From Nemertoderma westbladi (taxonomy: Eukaryota > Xenacoelomorpha > Nemertodermatida > Nemertodermatidae), in NCBI GenBank assembly GCA_032718475.1, contig JAUCBJ010004698.1:1-46069 (forward strand): DNA of 46,069 nucleotides, read 5' to 3'. Numbering within the stretch: position 1 is the first letter of the stretch; each line of letters starts with the position of its first letter. The notes beneath the pieces are model-generated. The model saw nothing but the letters and a program-made list of their open reading frames with translations. It was not told where the DNA came from and did not search any database. Positions 1 through 9,265 of this stretch are shown in pieces. The position numbers and the translations under genes are program-made.

Positions 1-628
1 TACTTGTTAATATTTCAAAGTACTTGCAATATTCTTAGTAGAAAATAAGGGACCGACTAGGCAGTAACTTAACAAATATAGTGTTAATTTTCAATAGGGT
101 GATACTGTATGGACATCGTATGACCCACGATTGTTATACAGTAGTTATGAACAGTATTAGATAAGCTAACGCGATTTTTGTTAAATCAGTACGTAATGAA
201 TGAAACGCATCGAACATACAGTACTTTGGCTCTTTTTAACTTACTCCACGTCCTGGAATATAAGGTCGTTATTCGGGTAAATGGACCCCCCCTCCGCTCC
301 CCAATTTTTTCTACAAACCTTAATGAGATTGCATACAATTTGAAACTAGAGATGGTTTCACTTCTCTCCTCCTTGCTGGGTGAGCCAGAATTATTGTTTT
401 TGCTTTCAATCTTTAGCTACAAGCATTTGAAAAAAGTATCTTCGTCGTATTACACCAGTTACACCGCAGTTTATTCTATTCAATAAATATACCATATTCT
501 GGAATATTTTATTACATACAGTAGTTAGACAGCAGGAATAATATTCAGTTATGCATACTGTAGTACCTTGGGAAAGGTACTGCTGCACTGTCAGGAAAGG
601 TAATGCTCCAATGTCATGCTGTAGTTTT
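1..628. other. Intergenic sequence, no supported gene
   Basis: AT-rich sequence. The reading frames here (for example 178-486) lack an ATG in a good context, show no recognisable domain and are not bounded by convincing splice sites. I see no RNA gene or terminal-repeat structure. Confidence 0.5.
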
Positions 629-703
629 GTGGGGCGAGCCACGAAGTTGGCGGAGCCTTAGCGAATTGACACTGTTAGGGGGTGGGTCAATTTATGCAAA
701 TAG

Positions 704-761
704 TTGTCGTCGTCGTCGTCGTCGTCGTTGTCGTCGTCGTCGTTGTCGTCGTCGTCGTCGT
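704..761. repeat. (CGT)n microsatellite
   Basis: Interrupted run of GTC/CGT triplets at the inner edge of the left arm of the foldback element. The right arm keeps only about three copies of the complementary triplet, so the tract probably expanded on one side after insertion. The Arg-rich frame it creates is not taken as a gene. Confidence 0.85.
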
Positions 762-887
762 TACGATTTTGACATGCTAATAACTTTGTCGGATTTAAAG
801 CTGCCAAGTTGAAAATTTGTAGGTATCAATATGAGCAAAAGTTGAGATTTTTGAGAGACTTTCAGACACCATCAGTGCAATGGTCTC

Positions 888-901
888 CCGCTAGAGGGCC
901 A
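888..901 (+). promoter_or_regulatory. CTCF-like motif inside the foldback element
   Basis: CCGCTAGAGGGCCA agrees with the known animal CTCF core consensus (CCASYAGRKGGCRS) at 11 of 14 positions. It lies inside a repeat and is paired with a second copy at 1033-1046. Binding is not shown by sequence, and the match may simply be part of the transposon. Confidence 0.2.
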
Positions 902-1032
902 CATGTCTAAACATTAAATGCCCTCCCATTTCTTTGCTTTTAATCCGTTTAAGCTGAAACTTGGCAGATATGTATTAGACCATTAGCTGTGACTTTCAAA
1001 GGAGGCGAATCCATCTGCAGTTCTCCAGTCTG

Positions 1033-1046
1033 CCGCTAGAGGGCCA
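1033..1046 (+). promoter_or_regulatory. CTCF-like motif, second copy in the foldback element
   Basis: Same CCGCTAGAGGGCCA 14-mer and orientation as the copy at 888-901, embedded in diverged flanking sequence. Its conservation between the two internal segments is the only sign of constraint. Confidence 0.2.
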
Positions 1047-1189
1047 AAGGTCTGAAAGTGAAAACAACTAACGACGACAACTATTTGCATAAATTGACCC
1101 ACCCCCTAACAGTGTCAATTCGCTAAGGCTTCGCCAACTTCGTGCTGCGCGAAGTCCCCACTTCGTGTAATTATATAGATTATTAGTAT

Positions 1190-1770
1190 AATACTAGTAT
1201 ATAATTAAATTATATACTTTATTACAATACTATTATATATTTTATTACAATACTATTATATACTTTATTACAATACTACTATATACTTTATTACAATACT
1301 ATTATATACTTTATTACAATACTATTATATACTTTATTACAATACTACTTATATACTTTATTACAATACAATTATATACTTTATTATTATTACAATACTA
1401 TTATATACTTTATTATTATTACAATACTATTATATATTTTATTACAATACTATTATATACTTTATTACAATACTACTATATACTTTATTACAATACTATT
1501 ATATACTTTATTACAATACTATTATATACTTTATTACAATACTACTATATACTTTATTACAATACAATTATATACTTTATTATTATTACAATACTATTAT
1601 ATACTTTATTATTATTACAATACTATTATATATTTTATTACAATACTATTATATTCTTTATTACAATACTACTATATACTTTATTACAATACTACTATAT
1701 ACTTTATTACAATACAATTATATACTTTATTATTATTACAATACTATTATATACTTTATTACAATACCAT
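1190..1770. repeat. AT-rich minisatellite, ~22-23-bp unit
   Basis: About 25 tandem copies of a unit close to TACTTTATTACAATACTAT plus a short ATA-rich joint. Some copies carry an extra TATTAT. The variant order recurs: blocks with TTATTATTATTACAATAC reappear about every 180-200 bp, so a multimer was also duplicated. Non-coding. Confidence 0.9.
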
Positions 1771-1869
1771 TAATATAAAATACTATAATGTTCACCGGTT
1801 AATAATAAGACTCTGCAACTAGTCCTATCTCTATTACTAGAATGTGAAACATCGAATGAAACCGAATAA

Positions 1870-1990
1870 GTTGACCTAGTTAGGATCTAAGTTCACCTAG
1901 TTAGGATCTAAGATCACCCATTTAGGATCTAAATTCACTCATATAGGATCTATGTTCGCATATATAGGACCTAAGTTTGCAAAGATCTAA
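1870..1990. repeat. 21-bp tandem repeat, 5-6 degenerate copies
   Basis: Successive units share the phrase TAGGATCTAAGTTCACCTAGT with substitutions; the last copies are partly deleted. A final isolated AGGATCTAAGTTCG follows near 2013. No function is visible. Confidence 0.8.
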
Positions 1991-2583
1991 GTTCTTAAAA
2001 GTCAGGCCCTGCAGGATCTAAGTTCGTTTTACCGCGGCTGACCGGTAATGGCTGACTGGATTCCATTCCAACCAAGGTGATTCCAACTCGATATTTAAGT
2101 ACGGTAGCGGTACTGTGGTACCGGTAGCCTATTTCCAAACCTAGGCCTACTCAAAAAGTTAAGTTTTAAAAAAGTTTAATTAACTGTAATTTTATATCCT
2201 ACGCTACGGTAACGGTCCGCGGTAGGCCTACCTTCTGACAGGCCTACTTCAATTTTAAGTTGAATTTTAATAAATAATCAGTTGAAAATAGAACTTCTCC
2301 CAGCCTAGTGCTGTACTGCTGTAGGGCTGTAGGGGAGTGCCCAGACTGCTTGTTTGTCAGTTTGTACCGGTCTGCCGGTAGGCGAGGCGGTAGGCATTCA
2401 ATTACAGAATTACATATTACTGTGTATTACAGTACTGCAGTACCGTACTGCCGTATTAGGCCAATTCTTATTTCAGCAATTAGCAGATTAGGTCTGTCCA
2501 CTGCAGCACTGTCAGTCTCAGTAAGTCTGTCACCTGTGGCGCTGTGGGTAGCCTATCTCTGTGACTGTATCTGGGTACCGGTA
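1991..2583. other. Intergenic sequence, no supported gene
   Basis: Sequence rich in short palindromic words such as GGTACCGGTA and AGTACTGCAGTAC. The frame at 2308-2601 has no recognisable domain and runs into the piggyBac-like terminus, so I do not call it a gene. Confidence 0.5.
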
Positions 2584-3134
2584 TTAACCCTCCCCCGGTA
2601 ACGTGGGGTAAAATAATACCCCGAGCAGCCGAGGGGATAAATTTTGATATTTTTCGACAATCTCTCATATTATCTGATTACTGGATTATGTATGTCCATG
2701 TATTTATGTATGTGTATGGCCTGTAGGCCTATTTCACAAGCCAAGACTTCGACCTAATCACGATGCGATAGATTGCTGCTAAGTATATCAGTATATGTGA
2801 ATACGGTAGGGCCTAACTCTTATTGTAGGCTTTCTTAGTGGTGTTCTGGCTGTCTGGCCTTTTTGGTCTCATTTTGGGTTCATTGTAACTGCAATAATAC
2901 AGTAATATAAAATTTAGTTGGACAATAATCACATTTTATGACCAAATCATCAGTAGTTTTGCAGTCATGGTGTATATTTCATATTACAATTCAAGATCTT
3001 GCTGTCTTGTGCTATTGCGAGGCGATATATCAATGTATATGTTTATGTTTAATGTTAGTTATAGTTCATATCCGTACCGACCTGACCGATATGATATGAT
3101 ATAAGTATGAAATACCTTATGTTATTGAGATAAT

Positions 3135-3242
3135 GTTTATTGTTTTGGTTAGAAAAGCCCACCACTGTAACCTGCTCCTTTCCGTTAATTAAGTAATGGA
3201 GATTAGTTTATTGTTTTGGTTAGAAAAGACCACCACTGTAAC
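3135..3242. repeat. Short direct duplication, 71-bp spacing
   Basis: A 37-bp segment beginning GTTTATTGTTTTGGTTAG occurs at 3135-3171 and again at 3206-3242 with one substitution. It lies within the piggyBac-like body. No function is visible. Confidence 0.85.
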
Positions 3243-3887
3243 ACCATCGGTCAAGTCGGTACGCATATGAACGATAACCTTAATGTTTAATAATTTACGG
3301 GTGTAGAAAGAAATATCTTATAAGGCACCCACTAACAAAATACAATTTATCGGAAGTCGTCATATTACCAAGTAAAAATAATGAACACCAACATAGATAC
3401 ACAACGATATATTTACCACGTTCACAAAATTTATATAATACTGTAATAAAAATACAGTAGTATTGCTACAGTGTACGTACTAGGGCTCGATCGGAGCTCC
3501 GGCCTCCGGCTCCGGCTCCGGCCATTTTGGCACCTCCGGCTCCTGCTCCGGCTCCGGTAAAAATATTGCCGGAGTTAATTTTTTAATAAAGTATTATATT
3601 TCGTGCATATTCTAATCTGAACAATTATTTACACTATAAGTACTGTCAGACTGTAGTACAGCTTCAATATCCAGCAGTCCAGCATAATACTGCAGTATTT
3701 ATTACTTAAAGTCAATGACTGACTGACTGTTGATTGTACTGCAGTACTGGTACTGGCCAGCTGGCTGACTAGCAGACTATTACAGATAGGCCCTACTGTC
3801 TGACTGTAAAAAATTGTAAATGCTATGATTGTACACTGTACCACTGCAGCCATTTACTGCTGTCATGCCAGCATACCGTCGTCCTGT

Positions 3888-4150
3888 GTGACTATGATAA
3901 TTTTAGACATTCTTTTACACGCCTTGACTTTGTGCTGGGGTTCCATGCTATGGGTCCGGGTAAAAAATGCCCTTTGGCTATTCAATTATACAAATCGCCA
4001 CTGACATTTTCTCTGAGGAAATGTCAGTGGCGTTTTTTTTATGTTTAAAAAATTATCATAGTCAACCAAGAGACCGTCTGGCTATGATAATCCAAATTTG
4101 TTCTATGTGAAAATCATTATCAGTGCATCCAAGGGGTGACTATGATAATA
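3888..4150. repeat. Subterminal GACTATGATAA motifs, left end of pogo element
   Basis: Copies near 3890, 4051-4065 (inverted), 4080 (GGCTATGATAA) and 4138. A further copy at 4266-5080 is split by the inserted hAT MITE. Matching inverted copies lie at 7500-7550 near the other end. Repeats in both orientations near both ends are what one expects of transposase binding sites, but binding is inferred. Confidence 0.7.
3996..4032. other. Near-perfect 37-nt hairpin followed by T8
   Basis: CGCCACTGACATTT (3996-4009) is exactly complementary to 4019-4032. Three more pairs (one G-T) can form inside, leaving a CTG triloop. Eight T follow on the plus strand (4033-4040). It sits in the non-coding arm of the pogo element, beyond the 3' end of its transposase gene. 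It could mark a transcript end, a small structured RNA or a palindromic repair product; the sequence does not decide. Confidence 0.7.
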
Positions 4151-4273
4151 TTTTTAGGTTTTAAAAAATGCTTTGACATCCCCTCAATAAATTGAGACCT
4201 TCCAAACAGGTTAATTCCGCATTCTAAGCGAGCTATAGACGTTCTACCACGTCAAGTCATTCTGGGTGACTAT

Positions 4274-5067
4274 TAGGGCTCGATCGGAGCTCCGGCCTCC
4301 GGCTCCGGCTCCGGCCATTTTGGCACCTCCGGCTCCTGCTCCGGCTCCGGTAAAAATATTGCCGGAGTTAATTTTTTAATAAAGTATTATATTTCGTGCA
4401 TATTCTAATCTGAACAATTATTTACACTATAAGTACTGAAGTAAGTACTGTAGTACAGCTTCAATATCAAGCATAATACCGGTACTGCAGTACTGCAGTA
4501 TTTACTTAAAGTCAATGACTGACTGACTGTACTGCAGTACTGGTACTGGCCAGCTGGCTGACTAGCAGACTATTACAGATAGGCCCTACTGTAAAAAATT
4601 GTAAATGCTATGAATGTACACTGTAGCTGTACCACTGCAGCCATTTACTGCTGTCATCGTCATGCCATGCCAGCTGCCAGCATACTGTACTGCAGTACTG
4701 GTACACGTACTGACGTACGGTAGGCTACCTACAGTACACATCTCTACCACGGTTAGTGAGTTAGGTAGGCTAGGCCTACTGTAGGTAATTTTTAGCCGTC
4801 ACGTCAGGCCGTCTGTCCGTGATAAATCAATTACTTAAATTTTAAATTGAAAATTCGTAAATCTATAAATTATGAAATTAATTAGACCTACAGTATGATT
4901 GATTTTGAGCGATTGGCGAACAATAACCATACTTTATTTTTTTTAAATAAATAATTAAATTTATAAAATTTTTGAAAAACTCCGGCTCCTGCTCCGGCTC
5001 CGGCCAAATTGTCTAACTCCGGCTCCTGCTCCGGCTCCGGCCAAATCCCAACTCCGATCGAGCCCTA
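4274..5067. mobile_element. hAT-type MITE copy B, nested inside the pogo element
   Basis: 794-bp element with the same 16-bp terminal repeats as copy A and an 8-bp duplication GTGACTAT (4266-4273 and 5068-5075). The ends carry CTCCGG/CTCCTG hexamer blocks. The middle holds words such as ACTGCAGTACTGGTAC and a TA-rich segment shared with copy A. No open frame. Being uninterrupted and innermost, it is the latest insertion of the nest. Confidence 0.9.
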
Positions 5068-5367
5068 GTGACTATGATAATGATAAAAACTGAATATTAC
5101 ATACAACAATGAATCGTCAAAACCATCCAACTATAGGGATACTGTACACTGTGTACAGTACATAGGTCTGTAATGCCTCAAAAGTCAAAACTGAAGAACT
5201 AGGCTACTAAAAATATGAAATTATCAAAATACACAGTTTACAGTGTGTTAGCACCGTTTCAAATTATTATACAGTTTTAAAAATAATTCGCTAAGAAAGC
5301 AACAAATTTCAGTTCACTTTAAATTTGTTTGAAATACCGATAATAGTTAGCATAGCATGACATGACC

Positions 5368-7113
5368 TCATCCCTCCATAATATCTTCACTTAAAAGTTG
5401 AGAATAAATACCAGGAATCGTATTTCCACTGTTATCGGCGCTGCTGTCACTATATGGATCAGCAGTATCCATGAACATATCATCAACGTCACTTTCTGGA
5501 TCAGCAATATCAATGAACATATCATCAACGTCACTTTCAGGATTATGAATAGCTCCAGCTTTACGACAAGCACACTTGTTGCAATACCAATCTTTATCTT
5601 CATCAAACTCATCTTCCTTAATGCATATGCAACAAAACCATTTATCGCACTTATCACATTGAACCCACGGTTTCTTATGTTTCTTTGTATACTTTCTCTT
5701 GCACTCTCCACATGTATTTTTATCATCAACAATGAGATCAGCTGAAGATACTGCTTTACCTGGTACTATTTTCTTACCTCTCTTTCTTGTTGTTGTTTCT
5801 GCTGGCCCAACATACTCATTCAATAGATTCACCACTGCTTCACCAAACAGTTCACGCACAGATGCCTCGTCATCCTCTAGAGGAGGTAACACTTTCTTTA
5901 AGACTTGTTCCGTATCACGAGGGTAGATGCCGGATGACCTGAAACCTGAGACAAGATTTGATTTGTTATTCTCCATGTTTAGGCACAAACGACTCAGTAA
6001 TGGGGCTATTGCTGGTTTTGGCAGTGCCTTTTTAGATTTAGTTTCTTTTCGCCAATTCAGTAATATTTTTCGCCAAACACGTTTCGCTGGTCCAAACACA
6101 GCAACATCCAGAGGTTGAAGTATGTGGCTGGCGTTTGGAACCAGCGATATGAACACTATATTGTGCTGTGCACACGCATCCAATACTTCAGTGCAGAAAT
6201 GGCTTCCAAGATTATCACCGATAATTATCTTTTTCCCTTCTATTTGTTTCGCCCGATCAAGGAATACCTCAAAAAACCATCTCTTGAACAACTCAGAATC
6301 GAACCACCCAGACTTAGAACACCCATACGCAGCATCTGGTGGACCATTTCTCCACTCCGTGTATACATTTTCACTTTTAAATACAACCATGGGTGGTAGG
6401 AAATCTCCACTAGCACTTCCGCAGAACATGATGCTAGTGGCAGACTTAGAATTTGACATTTTCGTCTCAACTCTTTTTAATCCCCTACGAACAATCACAT
6501 TCTTGGAACCAGGATCATCCGTAATGTTAGTTTCATCGTAGTTGAAAATTGCATTCGGTTGTATGTCATGGGGGACACTTTCATCATAGTGCTTAAAGAA
6601 TTCCTCTATGTCGCTTGCATGTATTTCAGCGCGTGCAGGTTTAACATTGGTACATATACGTTTTGACAGTTTATGCCGTTTCATGAAGTTGGCCATCCAT
6701 TCATCACCTGGTAGGTTATCCTTGAAACGGGTGGTGCGATCCGCTTTCACCAAATAATCCTGGACTAATAGTTGGATGTCGATTTTTGTTAATGGTATTT
6801 TCCATGAACAAAGCTTAATGATCACACTCAAAATTGTCGATTCTTCGTTGATTGTCAACACCCGTTGCCCTCCATGTTTTCGTGCAGTTGATGGATTATA
6901 TGATGGTCGCGTTTTTTTATACAATGTTCCATAGGGAATACCATATTGTTTCTTAGCTTGGTAAACATTCATCTTTCCACTAACCACCATTGTAATAGCT
7001 AGGTTTAACGTCTCTTTAGAGTAGCCTGTCAGATAGTTTCGACTCCCACGTTTTCGTTTGTATCGTGAAGATCGTGGAGATGACCCTGAAGGTAAAGAAG
7101 ATCGTGGATTCAT
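5368..7113 (-). CDS. pogo/Tigger-family transposase with C-terminal PHD-like finger
   Basis: Transposase expected to cut and paste its own element at TA sites in the nucleus. I start at the internal ATG (7113; protein MNPRSS...), because the 23 codons before it look like non-coding leader; the frame stays open to 7182, and 604 is the count from there. On that count: a basic N-terminus; a Psq/CENP-B-like helix-turn-helix at about 53-95 (KMNVYQAKKQYGIPYGTLYKK lies in it); a second CENP-B-type DNA-binding region at about 110-180; then a DDE_1 core with FNYDETN (D216), IIGDNLGSH (D323) and LQPLD (D359), giving the DDD triad usual in Tigger proteins. Residues 491-537 form a PHD-like finger, CxxC/CxxC/CxxC/CxxC, with Cys in place of the usual His after WF. 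Two 14-residue acidic copies (ESDVDDMF...) follow. No stop or frameshift, so possibly functional. C-terminal PHD fingers could tether the enzyme to chromatin (inference). Confidence 0.9.
   Translation of the reverse strand: MNPRSSLPSGSSPRSSRYKRKRGSRNYLTGYSKETLNLAITMVVSGKMNVYQAKKQYGIPYGTLYKKTRPSYNPSTARKHGGQRVLTINEESTILSVIIKLCSWKIPLTKIDIQLLVQDYLVKADRTTRFKDNLPGDEWMANFMKRHKLSKRICTNVKPARAEIHASDIEEFFKHYDESVPHDIQPNAIFNYDETNITDDPGSKNVIVRRGLKRVETKMSNSKSATSIMFCGSASGDFLPPMVVFKSENVYTEWRNGPPDAAYGCSKSGWFDSELFKRWFFEVFLDRAKQIEGKKIIIGDNLGSHFCTEVLDACAQHNIVFISLVPNASHILQPLDVAVFGPAKRVWRKILLNWRKETKSKKALPKPAIAPLLSRLCLNMENNKSNLVSGFRSSGIYPRDTEQVLKKVLPPLEDDEASVRELFGEAVVNLLNEYVGPAETTTRKRGKKIVPGKAVSSADLIVDDKNTCGECKRKYTKKHKKPWVQCDKCDKWFCCICIKEDEFDEDKDWYCNKCACRKAGAIHNPESDVDDMFIDIADPESDVDDMFMDTADPYSDSSADNSGNTIPGIYSQLLSEDIMEG
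5466..5549. repeat. 42-bp in-frame tandem duplication in the transposase C-terminus
   Basis: Two 42-bp copies, differing at a few bases, encode the repeated acidic peptide ESDVDDMF(I/M)D(I/T)ADP. The duplication keeps the frame, so it lengthens the tail without breaking the gene. Confidence 0.85.
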
Positions 7114-7494
7114 TTTTATACAAAATCCAATGCAGCAATACTTAGATACCGGTACCGAGTATAAACTATAACAATAACACACAAAATGTATGTAGAATGT
7201 AAGTCAGTTGCCCTAATACAGTAATAGGCCTACTAATCTACTAATAAAATACATACAATATTATATTGAAAATGCCTAATAAAACACAAAGACCGGACAG
7301 CCCGTAGGCGTAGGCCCCTACTGTAATGTACCGTATAGGCTAAGTATGTAAGTGTATCAGGCCTACACTGCTACACCTACAACAGTAAATGTTTTAATAC
7401 ATCCCTAGATCAGTATCCTTACAGCCTTAGAAAGTTAAGAGTTAGAGATGAAAAGATATATTCCGCAGGTATGGTGATTTTTAAAATACCAGAA

Positions 7495-7557
7495 TACACA
7501 TTATCATAGTCAGCCAGTTTATTATCATAGTCAACCGTGGAATCATAGTCACACAGG
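7495..7557. repeat. Subterminal TTATCATAGTC motifs, right end of pogo element
   Basis: Three copies of the complement of GACTATGATAA in about 60 bp (near 7500, 7522 and 7542), the last forming part of the terminal repeat. They mirror those at the left end. Confidence 0.75.
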
Positions 7558-9265
7558 TTGACGGTACTGTCAGACTGTACCTGTGTACTGCAGACTGCAA
7601 TACTGGCAGACTGGTACACGTACGGTAGGCTACATACAGTACACACATCTACCACAATTAGACAGTTAGTGAGTTAGGTACTGTATGTAATTTTTAGCCG
7701 TCAGCGTCAGGCCGTCTGTCCGTGATAAATTAATTAGGCCTACTTAAATTTTAAATTGAAAATTCGTAATAAACAGATAAATTACTGAATTATGAAATTA
7801 ATTAGACCTGCAGTATGCTGGTATGATTGATTATGGGCGATTGGCGAACGATAACCATACTTTATTTATTTTTTAATAAATAATTAAATTTTTAAAATTT
7901 TTGAAAAACTCCGGCTCCTGCTCCGGCTCCGGCCAAATTGTCCAACTCCGGCTCCTGCTCCGGCTCCGGCCAAATCCCAACTCCGATCGAGCCCTAGTAC
8001 GTACAGTATTACGTATAATCTAAAATGGATATAAATGTTTATGTGTAGGCTACAGTCTGACAGTAGATTAAAAACGGCAATAGTAACGTATATACTGTGG
8101 AGTGAGCAATGAATAAAACCAAAATAAATAAAAAATAATAAAAATTAAAATAATATATTCTAAACATATTGCGTCAGTTGTACGGTACTGTATATTAATT
8201 TTGAAGCAAATTTTGATATTAATTTTTTGTGTAAAATAGATTAAAACGTCAATTCTACATGACTAAATGTAGAGTAAGCAAGTAATAAACCCAACATCAT
8301 GCTGGATATTTACAATATAATAAGATTACAAATTTAAAAAGAAATTTAAAAATTAACAAGTTTATTGCGATAGGCTAGTATAAAATAGGCTAAAAATCAT
8401 ATGAATGTAATTGTTACAGTACGAGTACAGCAGTAGGCCTAGATTAAAACATCATTACATTCGAATATATATATAACCTTGCAGCCTTGTTCTGTTGTTG
8501 ACTTTTCTGACTTTTAGTGGTGGTATTTGACTCATTTTATGCTTATTGGAACTGCAATGGTCTACTTAGACCCATAACACCTCTAACAGTCTAAAAAACC
8601 TAGAATACAGGAATAAGAAGCACTCTCCTGCTCTCACAGAATGCTTCGCTCTATGATAGTACCTTGTCTGCTTGTTGCAAAACGCCCCATCGCGACTTCA
8701 ACGATGATCGCGATTGTAGTGGGATAACTTTTATGGCATTGAGCGTTGGGTAGGCCTAGACTTCAACCAAATTGAAAAAAAAAGTTCACAACTTATTTTT
8801 TCACCATTCTGCCATTTGGCAAATTCTGGGAGGGGGATTGCAAGTGTTTTTCTATTTAATGTTACTAAAATGTCTTTATCAATTTGGGGTATAAAAATAC
8901 CCCACGTTACTGGCACTGGTGAAGGATAATTTTTGCCATACCTGATACCGGGGGAGGGTTAAATACTGCGGCGCCGGGCCTCGGGCTGTCGGGCCTACTA
9001 CATTACATACCGGTACTACCAGACTACTGCTGTACTGTCCTAGTCTAGTCTGCTAGTAGTCCTGTAGTCAGACTGCAGGAGTGCAGGACTGACTCCTAAC
9101 TCACTGGCAGACTGGGTCGGCATTCAACATTCTCGGCAAACAGCTCTCAAACAGCAAACCGGCAATAATGATTCAGTAATTCGCTGTAATATCAGACAGT
9201 CGGAATAATTCGGTACCGGTAATTAATGACTGGTAGACTGGGTGTGAGTGATAGATAAACAAAAC

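Larger units (their letters stand above)
629..1161. mobile_element. Foldback/TIR element with ~80-bp inverted arms
   Basis: The left arm (629-712) and right arm (1073-1161) are reverse complements over about 80 bases with a few substitutions and one small indel. The shared core includes GCGAATTGACACTGTTAG and TTTATGCAAATAGTTGTCG. The ~360-bp interior has no coding potential but carries two copies of a CCGCTAGAGGGCCA-containing segment (888-901, 1033-1046). Long arms and a non-coding centre fit a foldback-type or non-autonomous TIR transposon. I could not identify a target-site duplication, so superfamily and exact outer ends are open. Confidence 0.65.
3876..7564 (-). mobile_element. pogo/Tigger-type DNA transposon, transposase on minus strand
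   Basis: The ends begin CCGTC and share the inverted block CCTGTGTGACTATGAT (left 3883-3898; complement at right, near 7542-7557). They are flanked by TA on both sides (3874-3875, 7565-7566). TA targets and the DDE_1-type transposase inside (5368-7113) identify a Tc1/mariner-pogo relative. hAT copy B provides the empty site: its sequence around 4676-4690 reads straight across the junction with a single TA. Removing the inserted hAT copy leaves about 2.9 kb. The GACTATGATAA motif recurs near both ends and may be the transposase binding site (inference). Confidence 0.87.
3481..7996. mobile_element. hAT-type MITE copy A, interrupted by a pogo element
   Basis: The ends TAGGGCTCGATCGGAG (3481-3496) and CTCCGATCGAGCCCTA (7981-7996) are perfect inverted repeats. 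They are flanked by the 8-bp duplication GTACGTAC (3473-3480 and 7997-8004). An 8-bp target duplication and a TAGGG-type terminus are typical of hAT transposons. Subterminal sequence is built of CTCCGG/CTCCTG hexamers on both sides. Without the pogo insertion the element is about 825 bp and aligns end to end with copy B at 4274-5067 in the same orientation. It encodes no protein of its own. It is inserted in the piggyBac-like body. Confidence 0.88.
2588..8958. mobile_element. piggyBac-like non-autonomous element (outermost level of the nest)
   Basis: A TTAA duplication (2584-2587 and 8959-8962) flanks perfect 13-bp terminal inverted repeats CCCTCCCCCGGTA (2588-2600; complement at 8946-8958). 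A second, internal inverted repeat containing GTAACGTGGGGTA and ATACCCC abuts the left terminal repeat (about 2598-2622). On the right it is about 35 bp away (8886-8910). TTAA targeting, CCCT ends and asymmetric internal repeats are known hallmarks of the piggyBac superfamily. Without the inserted elements the body is about 1.85 kb. I see no piggyBac transposase, so it is non-autonomous or decayed. Its right end is only ~300 bp upstream of the ACBD3-like start codon. Confidence 0.82.

Noticed and set aside
178-486. 102-codon plus-strand frame
   Set aside because: No ATG at its start, no recognisable motif, and composition like the surrounding AT-rich DNA.
603-812. Arg-rich small protein
   Set aside because: Produced by the (CGT)n tract inside the foldback element.
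2308-2601. 97-codon frame
   Set aside because: Starts in intergenic sequence and crosses into the piggyBac-like terminus; no domain recognised.
3996-4040. Bacterial rho-independent terminator
   Set aside because: The shape fits, but the window is clearly eukaryotic and the hairpin lies in a pogo element, so I report it only as a hairpin.
8731-8916. 61-codon minus-strand frame as a remnant of a piggyBac transposase
   Set aside because: It consists of the element's right internal repeat and adjacent sequence; no DDD or Cys-rich transposase motif is visible.
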